A stretch of DNA of 64,000 nucleotides from Diphasiastrum complanatum (GCA_029204225.1 CM055099.1:67511584-67575583); one strand, 5' to 3'. Numbered from the stretch's first letter, positions 32,160 through 44,642 are shown. Translations and numbers: made by a program. Notes: a model not told the origin generated them from the sequence alone.

Positions 32160-33208
32160 AATGATTGGCCATCTTACCAAATCGACTATGTTTATTTGGG
32201 TAAAGACCAAGTAATTATTTGAGTATTTGTTTTGGCTTTACGGATTACCAAAGTGGCATTCGCGATTCGAAGTTCGCTGGTCACTTTTGGTTGGCCGTAT
32301 TCGCTAAACTAGAGATGACTTTGAGCTTAAAGTTCTTCTAATCATTGGTAGTTACCTTCTTTTATTGAGTATAGGACAAGAATCCGATGAATTATGATTG
32401 ACGAATCATAGTTCAGATTCTAGTTATACTTGATCGGTTAAAAGAAGGATTACCTACAAGATCAGAAGATCAGTTAAGATATCTATTCATATTTTCTCCT
32501 CAGAGAGGTAATCACCTTGATGGAGATTGGGTTATAGTAAGCATTTGGCTACCGGTTATAGCCCGTGTGTGCTTACATATAGTTTTAAACCTATATCACC
32601 CATTGCGGTTGAGATTCGGTCGATCAAGTTTTCAAAAGTAGCGAATTTCCTATTTGATATGTAGGAAATGCTACAGTCTGCACGTGAGAATGTCTAGTGT
32701 ACCCAAGATGGGGACCGACATTATGCAAGTCTGAAAAGATCACCGAGAGACTGCCAAATGGGGGATTGGGTATTTTTTGAGAATCTCGATGGATTCAAGT
32801 GTAATGCGTACTGGCAAGCATTATAAGTTGTCCTTTAGATATAGAAGACCGTTTGAGATCTTAAAAAAGATCGGATCCTTACCTTACCAATTGGAACTCC
32901 CGGAAGGATCGCAAGTGCATTCCGTGTTTCACGTTAGTCGTCTCAAAAAGAATCTACATGAAGGAGATCATCTTGGATTTGGAGATCAATTGGACCTGTT
33001 GGATGAATCATCAGGTGTATCTCACTTGAGCCCGAAAAGATCTTGGAAACAAGAACTAAACGATTGAGAAATTGCACAGTTACCGAGCATCTGGTTCGAT
33101 GGAAAGGATACATGGACGATGACGATTCCTGGGAACAGGTTGGAGGCTTAAGGAGGATCTTTCCTAGTTTTAAGTTCTGAGGACAGAACTTGAATAAGGG
33201 GGGAAGAA
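32160..33208 (+). mobile_element. Ty3-gypsy chromovirus: integrase C-terminal part and chromodomain, broken
   Basis: The translation shows HLTKSTMFIWVKTK, LYGLPKWHSRFEVRWSLLVG (integrase core remnants), then YRRPFEILKKIGSLPYQLEL, VHSVFHVSRLKKNLHEGD (the GPY/F-type end), and a chromodomain-like stretch around 33070-33140 with VRWKGYMDDDDSWEQV. A purine tract (33196-33208, AAGGGGGGAAGAA) leads into the 3' LTR. This is the usual C-terminal order of plant chromoviruses. It is heavily broken and old. Confidence 0.8.
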
Positions 33209-33825
33209 TGTCATGCCCATGACTGGTCTCGGGTAGCGTATCTACGCTAGGGACTGATAGACCAACAACCCGTAAGTTAATTGTGACTATAAGGGTATTG
33301 GGGCCCTTATGTGTAAATGGTCATAATTAATGGTTGTAGGCCTAAACACTTGATGGTGGATTTGTATGGGTCTATCAGTGAGTCATTGGAGAACTGGATG
33401 ACATGGCCCAGATAGGCTGCAGAGGTGTCTAGTGAGGTGTCACAGTGCACTACTAGTGGTGCATGGGCCTTGGAGGGTATAAGTATACATGTTGGGCTCT
33501 CACTACTGTATGCTTGATAGCATGACCGATGGCAGGATGCTGCTGGTGTGATGTCTCATTCTCTTTGAGATTGATCCATAGCTTGGGGGCTAGATCCGTT
33601 CGATCTAGGTTTGGTTGGGTTGGTTTGTCCACCATCAGGTTCCATTGTGTTGCTATTGATTGACATGCTTAGAACAAGATCCTTGGATTGAGGACTTTAT
33701 AGCTACCGACTCCAAACGAAGGGCATCCGGACTGTACCTGCAAGTACGGTACCGCAAAACAGAGTGATTGTAGCGGAGAAAGTGTTCGGAGTGCGCCAAA
33801 AGTGATTTCATCATTCCATTGGGCA
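33209..33825 (+). repeat. 3' LTR of the chromovirus
   Basis: It starts TGTCATGCCC right after the purine tract. The end was set at GGGCA near 33825, where copia protease sequence begins; this boundary is approximate. No second copy is seen. Confidence 0.6.
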
Positions 33826-33829
33826 CGTA

Positions 33830-35460
33830 GTGGGGAAACCAAAGCAAGCAGGTAACCTTGTCGATGAGGGTGAGATTGAAGACTCTAGCATCTTCATATC
33901 AGCATTGTCATCTAATCAAGATGATCAAGTGTGGTATATTGACTCGAGAGCCACAAAACACATGACAGGTAACAAGGATTGGTTCAGTAGCTTGAAAGTG
34001 CTGGATAATGGAACAACAAATGGTGATGTGTGCAAGATCAAGGGGATAGGCATCATTTCAATCCAACTACTTGATGGCAAAAGCAAGATGAATAGAGAGG
34101 TACTTTACGTAGCAGGTTTGAAGAAAAATCTACTTTCTATTGGAGTCATTACTGATCAGAAGTTGAAAGTAGAATTTGCCCATGATCGTTGCTTTGTGAA
34201 GGATGTGAACCAAAAGTTCAAAATTATTGCGGATGGTATAAGGGAGCCCAATACTAAATTGTACAGGTTCAATGGTACAATCAAGGGGCAACATGGACTT
34301 GTCTCGTCCATTCCATCGCAAAATGAATTGTGGCATAAGAGGCTTGGTCACTTGAACTTAGGAAGCCTCAATTTCATGAGAAAATTGAAAATGGTGAGAG
34401 GATTGCCTAGGATAGAAGACCACTTGAAATCGATGTGCGAAACATGTGTGTATGGGAAGCAGCATTGAGAGAAGTTCAATGAAGGAGGTGTCCTGGATGT
34501 GATCCACATAGATTTTTGCGGGCCTATGAGGACAATGTCCTTAGGTAAAGCCTTCTATTTCATGACCTTTATTGATGATATGTCACATAAGACGTGGATT
34601 TACTTCTTGAAGAAGAAATCAGATGCATTTGACAATCTCAAGAGACAATCTACGCAAGCTCATACTCCTGCTCTCAATGGTGTAGTTGAGTGGAAGCATT
34701 GTACAATTGTGGAAAGCACCAGATCTATGCTAGATAAGATGAAACTACCAAAAGATTTTTGGTCAGAAGCATGTAGTATGGCAGCCTATCTTCAAAATAG
34801 AAGTCCTACCATTGCCATACCAAAGATAACACCTGAGGAGGCATTCACGAAGTAGAAGCCAAAGGTGAACCACTTGCGAATCTTTGGATGTAAGGCCTTT
34901 GTACACATTCCTAAGGAGGAGAGACAAACTTGATGTGAAATCTATCAAGTGTATATTCCTAGGATACGATGATCATGTGAAGGGCTATAGATGTTTTGAT
35001 CCAGTGAAAAACAAAATCTATGTAAGCCGTGATGTCATCTTTGATGAATCCAAGATGTATGAAAACGAGGATGTTGAGAAGATGGATACATCCAGTGGAA
35101 AGATGGTATAGTGAGGATACCTCCTGATGATGATCCATTTATTGACTTTCCTAGTGATGAATATGAGGATACATCTCAAGATACTACTACTCAACCTCAA
35201 GAAGCAAGTTGGAGAGGTAGAGATAAACCTTTTGGTGCAAGAAGGATTGAAGTTGCAGGTGACAAACGCAAGGAAAAATATGTACTGTGAGATACATTTT
35301 CACCAGGAAGCTGATCACCTGACAGGAAGCTCCCTAAGTGGTTTGAGGAATTATTGGAGAGCTGCAACATAGATGACTTTCCAGGATCATCTAGCCAGGG
35401 AGAGCTACAAAGATCAATAAGAGAGAAGACTCAACCTGAAAGGTGTGAAAGAAATTATGC
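33830..35460 (+). mobile_element. Ty1-copia fragment: protease and integrase, broken
   Basis: Seen: the protease region VWYIDSRATKHMTGN, VLYVAGLKKNLLSIG, the pre-integrase block ELWHKRLGHLNLGSLNFM with CETCVYGKQH, the integrase start VIHIDFCGPMRTMSLGKAFY with FMTFIDDMSHKTWIYFL, the later AHTPALNGVVEWKH and FWSEACSMAAYLQNRSP, and the region CIFLGYDDHVKGYRCFDP. It lacks gag and LTRs and the reverse transcriptase is lost after about 35110. A different copia family from the one at 26997-29310, since both carry a protease. It is broken, with several breaks. Confidence 0.88.
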
Positions 35461-35547
35461 TCTCTAGGCAAATGCGTTGAATCTTACTCTACTTCTTCAC
35501 ATGTCAGATGGTTCCCTATCTTACCATAAAGGCATTTAGTTTAGTAA

Positions 35548-35850
35548 AGGTGCTTTACAACATTCACGTAGTACTACTAATGGAAAAACCATTACCTTGT
35601 TTCGTTTGAGAAAAATACCATTCTATCGCCTGACGAGGATAATGAATCGTTCAATAGGTGAGTATGAAATTTGCAACATAATAACAAGAATCCATTCGCG
35701 GATTGGCATATATCATTCACAATCTATATACTTGACACATAATTGGATAAACCACATTACCTCAGGTGTGAGAGAAAAACCGAAAATCGTAGAGGCACTA
35801 GTCATGAATGCCTCAATCCTAGCCACATTGCCCTTATCATCTTGCTTGAT
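35548..35850. repeat. Repeat R1, first copy (LTR-family piece of element C)
   Basis: This 303 bp stretch, from CAACATTCACGTAGTACTACTA to TTATCATCTTGCTT, recurs in the same orientation at 47307-47607 with about 90 percent identity by eye. The second copy is the outer part of the minus-strand LTR of element C, so this one is a partial LTR of that family. Confidence 0.85.
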
Positions 35851-36084
35851 TGATGTCAAGTGTTTATATTTATTAGTATCTAGTTGTATGTGAATGTGTG
35901 TGATGGTGCCCTTGGTTCACTTCAAATTCTGAGGGTTACTTGAAGAGCAACGGACCAGTTTCCTACTTGTCAAAATTGCGACCTTCCATCACTATCTACA
36001 ACAAAAAAATCCGATTCTTAGACCTATTGCGATCTTCCGATCGCTGTCCATAGAGAAAAATCAGAGATTTAAAACTTCTGATCA

Positions 36085-36540
36085 CTGCCCATAGCCTGCC
36101 TACGCTTGCTCGAGGCCTGTATTGCCTGCCTGGGGCCCTGCACTACCTAGTTGCGGCCTATCCATCTTTGCTATGCCCTGTTACAAGCTGCTACGGCCTC
36201 CAAGCCCTACCTACTGGCTGCCTGCAGCTCATCGCTGCCCTGCTGGCCCTGTGTTTAGCCTGCTAGCTCATCGCTGCCTGCGGCCCTGCTTTGTCTATCT
36301 GCGGCCGTTTTCGCCTGCCTTGATCTGCCCATCTGTCCTCGCTGCCTCACCTACTGTTTGCTAGCCTCGTTTTCCGCCTGTGTGGCCCTGTCTACCTCTA
36401 TGTGCGGCTTTCTAAGGCCTATACCTACTGTTTGCGGCCAATAGGGTGCTGCCACATGGCCTCCAACTGTCAAACCAGGCTCCTGCCTAACTGTGACCTA
36501 CAAAGCCTACCTGCCTACTAATTTTTCCGGTGCCTTGTGG
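36085..36540. repeat. GC-rich degenerate repeat, GCCTGCCTGCGGCC type
   Basis: In AT-rich surroundings this stretch repeats GCCTGC, CTGCGGCC, GGCCCTG and CTACC words at short irregular spacing. The plus frame at 36122-36364 is a by-product. It lies between R1 and the plus-oriented LTR copy. Confidence 0.6.
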
Positions 36541-36659
36541 ATCCTTCCAATGACTGGTGGTAAAGTTTTTGTTCTCTGATCTCGCTACTTGTTCAAGTAT
36601 CGGCAGAAAACGACAAGTGCAAACGACTCTCTGAAGAACAAAGGCAAAGCTACCTCAGA

Positions 36660-37974
36660 CCAAAAGTGGCATTCATGACTAGTACTTCAACGATTTTCGG
36701 TCACCTATATTCTCACTGAGGTATGGTTTTACTTCATCTCGGTTGGATTTTATAGTCTCTATTTTTTGTACTTGCTTGAAGAAGTGGTAGGATACTTAGA
36801 AATCATTGCGTAGCTATAGCATGCTAATACTATGTGGGGACTTAATCATTTCAATAATTTCGCATTTGCCATGTCCCTATCGAGACCTAATTAATTGTGG
36901 TTTCTTTCTGAAAGAGTAGATAGTGAAGTATCATACCTTAGTTTTTTGTAGCCTTCGTCATTCCAAATTAGGCAATGACAGCTGCGTCTTCCATATGTAC
37001 TTGTATTATGAGCACCGGACTGTCTTTTTGGGTCAGGTTTAGAAAAGTGACTTTATATAGTATTAAAGTAGTAAAACGGTTTTCTGATGTTAGATGAGTG
37101 AAATTATTGTATGTCGTGACTAGAATACTAGGAACCCAAGCATTTCTTATATTTATTATTTTTTTCGTCAGTATCCAAAAGTTCTATTACATACTCTGGT
37201 AGAGGAGGCAAGTGTTTTTCGATAGTATGCATTAATATCATGAAAACCAGGGTTTTTCCCACGGTTAGAGCAAGTAAACGGTTGTGTATTGCGGTTTGGT
37301 AGCATATGAAAACGTTTTCTTCATAGTCACTACATTTGGTCGTTGGTCAGTCTATAAACTAGTTGACATACGACATTATTGATAATTTGTGAGAATTGTC
37401 AAGTTCTGAAGTGTTTCTTCCGTTTTGTCAATTATGAAGCGCATCAGCTGGACTCGACCTCTGTGAAACACTAGAGCGGGCCGTCCACCATCCGCGGTTG
37501 AAATACACCGCCTTGGTTAAGTGTCACACTAGTCACACTCGTTGTCGGTACTATCTAGCGAAATACCTAGACCCGACGGTCGGCAAAAATACCGCCTTTT
37601 AGCAAACAAGGCGGTGCGTATAACTTGCACCCCATGAGCACATCATAGACAGTAAATCGGTTTCCAGCCCATGTAAGATCTTTACCAACTGTAAGCTGAA
37701 TTCACTGGGGAAAGAGACATTAGCGATCAGAAGTTTTTGCAGAACCATAATTCTAGGAAGCTAGTGAATCATTGCACCAAAAGTACTAGCACCCCCTCCT
37801 TGCAACTGTATCTCTAAGAGCCTAGAAAACTCTCATCGGTTGGGGAGCAAGGGGTAACAGAGGAAGCCCTCGGGATTGGATGTGGCAGGACCTTCGTTAC
37901 TCACGTAGGGCATAGCCACCATCAGTAGTGGACGTTTTGGCTGGACCAATCCCCTGCCAAAAATGGCCCTAACA
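36660..37974 (+). repeat. LTR of element C family in plus orientation
   Basis: The right part (37390-37974, ending TGGCCCTAACA) is the reverse complement of 46293-46900. The left part (GCATTCATGACTAGT, then ACGATTTTCGGT, near 36668) is the reverse complement of the outer end of 47307-47607. So this is an about 1.3 kb LTR of the family, opposite in orientation to the element C LTR. The middle has diverged. No primer site follows it; R2 does. Confidence 0.65.
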
Positions 37975-37975
37975 T

Positions 37976-38393
37976 TGACACTGAATCCATATTTCCCGGT
38001 CCCGTTTTTACCCGAAAGTTTTTTCTTCTGTGGTTGACTTTTTTGGCATTCATGACTAGGGCTCCCACGACAACACGGTTTTCCTGAAAAATACACTGAG
38101 TGATCATATATTAGTAAAAATGGACTCAGTACATGGTGGGATTTTAGCACGGTCATACCGGCTTTTTTTACAACTGGCCATTTTTTTGAAAAGCCGTAAA
38201 ATATTTACCGGCCATTTCTAAGGCCGCAAAATTTCCTCTAGCCTCATTTAGGACGGGCTAGGACCCAGACCTAAGGCAAATTTGTGCCAATTTTTCTCTA
38301 ATAACCGAGTTTACATGCCAGTTTTTTCAATTATTGCAAACTTAAACTTCAATATTAGTCCGATTTTCCGTGTGAAAATATCGGCTACCATTG
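37976..38393. repeat. Repeat R2, first copy
   Basis: This 418 bp stretch, from ACACTGAATCCATATTTCC to GTGTGAAAATAT.GGCTA, recurs in the same orientation at 49608-50027. It contains GGCATTCATGACTAGGG, the same core as the LTR family start, so R2 may be the start of a related LTR subfamily. Confidence 0.85.
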
Positions 38394-39537
38394 GCGACTA
38401 CCACTGGGTAGTATGGTCCCCATACGGCGGACCCAGAGTCTCTGGTTTTGCAGACCAGCTCCTATTGGTGGATCAAGTTTAGTGGGCTCAGCACCCTTGC
38501 TAGGTGATGCTAACCACAGTGAGTTGGTAGGATGTCTTCAACAGCTTCCTACCCAAAGGCCATTGATTTAGCCCTTAGGATCCATCTGCAATCGGATTGG
38601 ATTTAACCACAACATCTTTGAACAAATTGGTGTCTTTATACCTACAAAAACCCACCTATGACCTAAAGGGCAAATGCTCCCAGTTACATTAGATGTAAGG
38701 CAATGCCCACTTTCGAACCCATGCATAGAGGGATATGCAAATCCAAATCTTAGGATTGGAGATAGGATGATTTGGATGCAAGTCATTAGTATTGTGTCTA
38801 ACACCGTGTCATTGATGTGTGTGTGAATGCATACACAATGAGGCTTTGATGCCCCAAATCTGAAACCGGGCTAGACTGGTGATTACCAATTCTTTCTTTT
38901 TTGTTTAGACATTCAACTTATACTCTCTAAGAACTGATTCAACAGGGAATAACCATCTAGTCTCCTCTCTGTATTGACTCTTCTCTCAAGCCCTATATTC
39001 TGACAGTAGTCCATGTAGGACAACTTACTGTCCTAAGATCCAATACACAAGATGGTAGGAAGTACTGGTTTTCCGCTAGTCTATGGAATCAATTAAGAAA
39101 ATTGTCCTCACCTCTTATGGATGTGCGAGGCGTCACTCATCCTCACAAATTGGTTCGAGATTTGATACATATAGTTGAAGTCTTTTTCTTTTGTCTCTTT
39201 TTTCTTTTACTTTTCTCTCAGTCTTTATTTCTCTCTCTTTTTCTGTTTTTCTTTTTCTTTTTTTGTATATATTTTTCTTCTGTGCCTTACCCATTGGGCG
39301 ATGGAGCTACTCCCCACCCCATTGCACTGTTTTTGTTCTCACTTTTTCCTCTCTCAACCCCCCCCTCAACTATGCGTCTATACAACCATTTATGCCCATC
39401 GAAATTAGCAAACGTCCAAATGCAGCTCAAAGTTTTTATAGAGATGCAATAAAAATGTATGCATAGAAAATTGAGACTTGTAACAGATGCTCACCATACC
39501 GTGTCTAGTGTATGATGCATAATAGTGAGGTGGGTGG
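38394..39537. other. No gene seen; pyrimidine-rich stretch
   Basis: This lies downstream, on the minus strand, of element C's last ORF. A T/C-rich run at about 39175-39290 is purine-rich on the minus strand and could be a polypurine tract for element C, but no LTR of matching orientation follows. The overlapping plus frames at 39102-39466 come from this run. Confidence 0.35.
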
Positions 39538-40500
39538 TTATAGTGCATTCCTGCACATTTCTGTCCGTTGGTTCTTCAACTCCCCGGTGTAATTGGGGTC
39601 CACTTCTGCCACATCCACAAGGGCTGGATCGGCACCTTCCAGGAACTTAAAATAAAACATCTCATTTAGGGTTTTGCATTCCTTGGAAGTTCTTTCACAC
39701 ATCTGCAGGTACAATGCTAGGTCCGCTCCTGACTCCATGGACTCATTGGGGTTGTACCACCATTTGGTAAGGTGAATCCTAGTGGGTTTAGTCTTAGCAC
39801 CCCAAGGTTGTAGTAACCAATTCTGTAGGCAGTAGGCATAGTGGCCGGCCAATCTAATGATATCATCTTTTTGGTGCGCGGCAACAACTGAGAACCTACA
39901 TAAGCTCTCGCAGGAATCTTTGTAGTTTTCAAAACTACCTGGGATGAGTGGCCATGTGAATCTGAGTGCGAAACTCGTGGATGGTCGTAGCTCAAAAACC
40001 TGGACATCTAGCAGAAACTCCATGGGCGGTAGATATAAACTGTAAGCATCGAAGTTTTTGTAGAGCAGACTATCTGACAAAATTTTCTTGCGCTGCACAG
40101 GGTAAGCGGGTAAAGGATTGCAGGAACTCTGAGGCCTGATTGGTCCTCTTGCAGATTCTTTTCTCTGATACTCATGTAACTGCCTAGCTAGCATGGCTAT
40201 GGTAGTTTCGGTTGCAGCTAGTTCCACCATGGTGTTGGCTACTTAGGCCGTGTGCATTAACCCATGGGTTATGCTACTATGCTGTGACCTAAAACAAGTT
40301 ATAGATAGTTCATGGCTCATTAGCTGATGTAATTGGGCTAGGAGTTGGGGATTCTCTAGACCTACTTGGTTTATCAGACTTCTGATCCACCGAACTCCAT
40401 ACCATGCTTGGGCTTTTAGGACTGTCCATAGCTCCGCATCAATGATTATGGGCGGAATGACTACCCTACCTGGCTCACATTGTCAGTAATGATCATGGTC
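39538..40500 (-). mobile_element. Element C: extra ORF region downstream of pol
   Basis: The minus-strand frame 40230-39538 (230 residues) starts MVELAATETTIAMLARQLHE, short and heptad-like, and continues with YSLYLPPMEFLLDVQVFELR, SFALRFTWPLIPGSFENYKD, RLAGHYAYCLQNWLLQPWGA and FLEGADPALVDVAEVDPNY. I recognise no known family. Sequence just upstream (40500-40260) also has protein-like text (AELWTVLKAQAWYGVRWI). It follows the second RNase H domain. Extra ORFs after pol are known in Tat/Athila-type elements; what this one does is unknown. Part of a broken fossil. Confidence 0.55.
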
Positions 40501-40514
40501 GTAGGCTATCGCAG

Positions 40515-40922
40515 CTAGACTATCAACACGTTGGTTCTGTGCTCATGGAATATGCATCTAGTGTATTCTTTGATGGCAATTGCATAGGCCTGTAAGGTCC
40601 TGCTTTTGAGTCGGTATACGCCAATCATACCTCGGATTAGGAGTTGTGAATCCCCCATAATTCGGAGGTTGTCTATAGTTTGTGCAACTTGCATGGTCAT
40701 TTGTAGACCGATTAGAAGGGCTTTGTATTCGGCAGTGTTGTTCGTGAATCCTTTCCCTAATAGGACTCCTATACTGTCTAGTTCCATCCCATTGAAATAT
40801 ACTGCTCCTATGACACCTTCTCTATTCGAATGTCTACAGGCTCTGTCTACCTTCAACGTATACGTCCCAGGTTCCTGGGTGACTTCCATATCACAACAAT
40901 AATCTTTTTGTATTTTTCTCAA
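40515..40922 (-). mobile_element. Element C: second (archaeal-type) RNase H domain
   Basis: The minus strand reads TYTLKVDRACRHSNREGVIG, then NNTAEYKALLIGLQ and LRIMGDSQLLIRGMIGVYRL. The acidic triad D (KVD), E (TAEY) and D (MGDS) of an RNase H fold is visible. It is separate from the RNase H that follows the reverse transcriptase inside 44533-41885. Plant Tat-lineage elements are known to carry such a second domain, usually between RNase H and integrase; here it is downstream of integrase. Confidence 0.75.
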
Positions 40923-41094
40923 TTTTATGAATGTTTGTTTGGGTTTTTCGCACCCTTCCGTTCAGCGTATATGTACAAGGTCACTAAGACTACTTTTTAT
41001 TCTGTGAGTGTTCCCCGTATTGTGATATTTCTAGGTCGTTCACTCCGATACCTGAAAAGGTGTTACATACTGTACAGGCGACTTCGGCTTCTCT

Positions 41095-44000
41095 TTAACT
41101 ATGGTAAGCTTTTATCTTATTTATGTTGGTTCGATGCTTAAAAATGTCACTGTTCAACTCAGCTAGCTTAACCGTGTTATTTTCATACAACTTCACTATT
41201 ACATACGGACCGTTCCAGCGTGGCCCCAACTTTTGAGGCATCAGCTCGTGTCTAGCATCGTAGAACAACACTAACTGCCCCTGCCTGAACTGGTAATCGC
41301 GCATGTTCCTATCATGAATTTCCTTCATGCGTCTTGGGTTTCTTGGTGATTTAAAGCAGCTATTCGGTGCTCGTCCAGGTCTTGTAAAGTGTCCAGTCGT
41401 TGTTGTATTGATTCTTTCTCTCCTAGGTCTTGCTTCATGGCAAACCGCAAGGATGGGAGCTCTATATCTATTGGCAGTACGCATTCTTGGCCATACACTA
41501 GAAAAAAAGGCGTGTGGTTGGTACTGGTCTTATAGGTGGCATTATATGCCCACCACGCCGAGTACAGTTTTTTGTCCCAATCCCTCTGTCGGTCTGATAC
41601 GGTTTTCCTTAGGACTTCTACCAGTTGTTTGTTCATGCTTTCAGCCTGACCATTGGCTTGCGGGTGGTAGGGTGTGCTTTCCGGTGCTTGATTGTCAACT
41701 GATCGGTCAAAGCCTTGATAGTTTTGTTTAGGAAAGGGGTACCCATGTCAGAGATGAGTTCTCTAGGTGTACCGAACCGGCCTATCACCTGTTCGAGTAA
41801 GAACCAGACAGTTTCTTTTGCATTGTCTTTGGCCACAGCCCGTGCCTCGGCCAACTTTGTGAAACAGTCAGTGGCCACTATGATTTAATGTTTTCTGATA
41901 GATGAGGCTGGGTGTATTGGGCCAACGAAGTAGATGCCCCATTTTTCAAAGGGGAGACAGGCCTGTATTGGAACTAACGATCGCACCATGTTATCCGTCT
42001 TGTCAATTCGTTGACAGGTGTCGCAGTTTCGGGCATGTAAATGGGCATCTTGGAATAGTGTCGGCCACCAGTAACCCGCCCTCAGAATTTTTTGCCCTGT
42101 GAGTTGGCCGGCAAAGTGGCCCCCACAGACAGAATCGTGACACTCCTCTAGTATAATTTTGGCTTCTTCAGGAGTGACGCATCTTCGATACAACCCTTCT
42201 ACACCTCGTCTGTATAATGTGCCCTCTATTAAGACGAACTTTAGGGCTTGTAGACGTAGCTTTCGTTTTTCTGGAATCGTCATACTGCTGGGTGTCTCTA
42301 GTGTGGATAGGTAGATTGCTAAAGCTGTATACCACTCAGGAATTGTGTCAACGTCTACCTTCAAAAGTTTTCTTAAGTGATCAGTCTCCCACTCATCGTC
42401 TGTTTCAGTAACCCCTCCCAGCTCGCAAATACAATCGTTTAACCCGTGCAGTTTAGACGGCTTGCTTTGGAGGGTGTAGTCAAACTCCTGAAGGGAGATT
42501 ATCCACTTCATTAAGCGCTCAGGAGGTTCTAGTTTATTCATCATCAAGGTAACTGCAGTACTCTTGGTAAAGAAAGTCACTTTTCGATGCAATAGGTAAT
42601 GCCTTAGTTTGGCGGCGGCATAAGCTATCCCCAAACAAATTTTCTCAGCCTTACTATAATTAAGTTCGGCTTTGTTCAGTTTTCTCCCTATAAAAATAAT
42701 AGGGTGATATTTTTTGTCCCAAATCTGGGCCAGACAACAGTTTATGCAAGTGTCCGTGGTGCTTGTGAAAACGAAGAACTCCCTATCGTACATAGGTGGT
42801 TTCAATATTGGAGCGTTAGCCAAAGCTACTTTTACTTCCTGAAAAGTCTTCTCACATGCCTCGTCCCAGGTCCACTCCACGTTGGTTTTCAATAAGCCAG
42901 TCATCTGGTAAGTACGTGTGGCATAGGCCATCACATATCTTTTGTAATAACCGCTCGAGCCTAAGAAGGTCTGAAGTTGGGACACTGTAGTTGGTGCCAT
43001 CATGGCTAGGAGCATAGCTATTCTTTCTGGATCAGTTGCCATGCCATACTTGCTAATGACATGTCCTAACAGTACCCCGTAAGGAACTCCGAATAGGCAC
43101 TTGTTAGCATTCAAGGCTATACAGGTTAATGTGCACTTTTGAAAACACTTCTCTAGCATGGTGAGATGTTCTGTGACAGTGGTTGCCCCACAGAGGTCAT
43201 CTATAAAAAATTTGAGGTTTTCATCTAAGATATCCTTGAAGTGCTTGTTCATAAACCTCTTATAGGTTCTAGGGGCATTAGTCAACCCAAAGGGCATGAC
43301 GTGGTAAGCGAAAACCCCAAATGTGATTGTGAAGGTGGTCTTCAATTTATCATCTTCTGCTATGGCTATCTGATTATAGCCTATGAAACAGTCCATGAAA
43401 GAGTACTGGTCTCTTCCCACCATTTCTTCTAGGACTTGGTCTATGAATGACAATGGGTAGTTGTCCTTCTTAGTTTGTTTGTTCAGCCTCTTATAATCCA
43501 CGCACACGCGAATGCGTGTGGAGTTCTTCTTGGTGCGAGGTACTATTGTGGAGCACCACTCGATGTTCTCTACCGGAAATATCAGACCAGTATTTCGAAG
43601 TCTCTCGAGTTCAGTGTATACTCCTTCCTTTAGGTGGTAGGGTAGCCGACGTTGTTTTTGTCGTATAGGTTTGGCTCCCTCCTTCAGTGGTATTGTATGA
43701 GTCAGTAGATCGGGTGGAATCCCCTTCAAATCTAAGTAGTCCCAGGCAAAAATATGCTGGTACTTTCTACACAGCCGTTCGTATTCTTCTTTTTCTCCAA
43801 TGCCTAGGGAAGCACCTATTTTGATGTTCTTGGGTTCTTCTAGGGTTCCTAGGTTTATCAGGCAGATATCAACGTCCCAAACTTTGGGAGGCCGCTCGTC
43901 TAGAGTGTTCCACTCTATGTCCAGTACTGATCTCAGGTCTGGTCTATCTTCACTCGTAGTGGACACATCATCGTCCTCACTATTCGTGACCTCCTCCCAC

Positions 44001-44533
44001 TCAGACGAAAGTATGGGTGCTCTCTCTGACTGAGGCACCTCAGGATAGCCGTCGACTATGGTACATTCTCTACCCCTTCCAAAAATCAGTACTCCTATGG
44101 GGAAGTCGACTGTGCAGTTGCTAAGCTTGAGCCATGGCCATCCTAGCAGTATAGAGTACCCCCGGTTCCCGACGTACATCCTCATGACATAAAAGTCCAC
44201 TTGAATGGTCTTGTTAGCCACGGTAACGGGTACATTCTTAAGCTCGTCCTCTGGTTTGATCACAGAGTTGTTGGCTAGCTTTAGGGCTGTCAAGGTAGCG
44301 GATTCTAGAGTAAAACCAAGGTAGTTTGAAAGTTCTAGACTTATGATGTTAACTGCCGAGCCTGCATCAACTATGGCCCCTGAAATGACTAGGCCATCTA
44401 TGAGTACGTCTACTTTAGGGTAGTAGCAATCTAACAAATCCACATCTACTTTCCCTATTGTAAGTGGCTCCAGTGTTCTGGTCGTGGGTGGTCTCATCAG
44501 TCGTTTGACCGTGCGTTTAATAGTGGGTGACAA
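41095..44533 (-). mobile_element. Element C: protease, reverse transcriptase, RNase H and integrase
   Basis: The minus-strand frame of 882 residues (44533-41885) has in order: retropepsin (VISGAIVDAGSAVNIISLEL, GYSILLGWPWLKLSN), the reverse transcriptase (TRIRVCVDYKRLNKQTK, SFMDCFIGYNQIAIAEDD, VMPFGLTNAPRTYKRFM, FFIDDLCG), RNase H (REFFVFTSTTDTCINCCLAQ), and the integrase zinc region (HDSVCGGHFAGQLTGQ, HARNCDTCQRIDK) to WGIYFVGPIHPAS. The integrase core and C-terminal end continue in 41878-41095 (TDCFTKLAEARAV, GRFGTPRELISDMGTPF, VSDRQRDWDKKLYSAWWAYN, GQLVLFYDARHELMPQKLGP). The pol is long and well kept, broken with about four breaks, so this is a comparatively young fossil. Confidence 0.9.
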
Positions 44534-44642
44534 TTGTACTAGTTGCCAAAGCCCGGCATCTGTGCTTGGAGCCTTCGTGCATTTTGTGTTTGCACGTTCT
44601 TGCCTTGTCGAGGTCCAATAGCCTGTATGGGGCGGGGTTCCA

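Noticed and set aside
39102-39466. Three overlapping plus-strand frames rich in Phe, Leu and Ser that look like membrane segments
   Set aside because: They arise from a T/C-rich run downstream of element C; the hydrophobic look is due to composition.
43800-44033. Plus-strand frames inside element C
   Set aside because: They are antisense shadows of the long pol frame on the minus strand.
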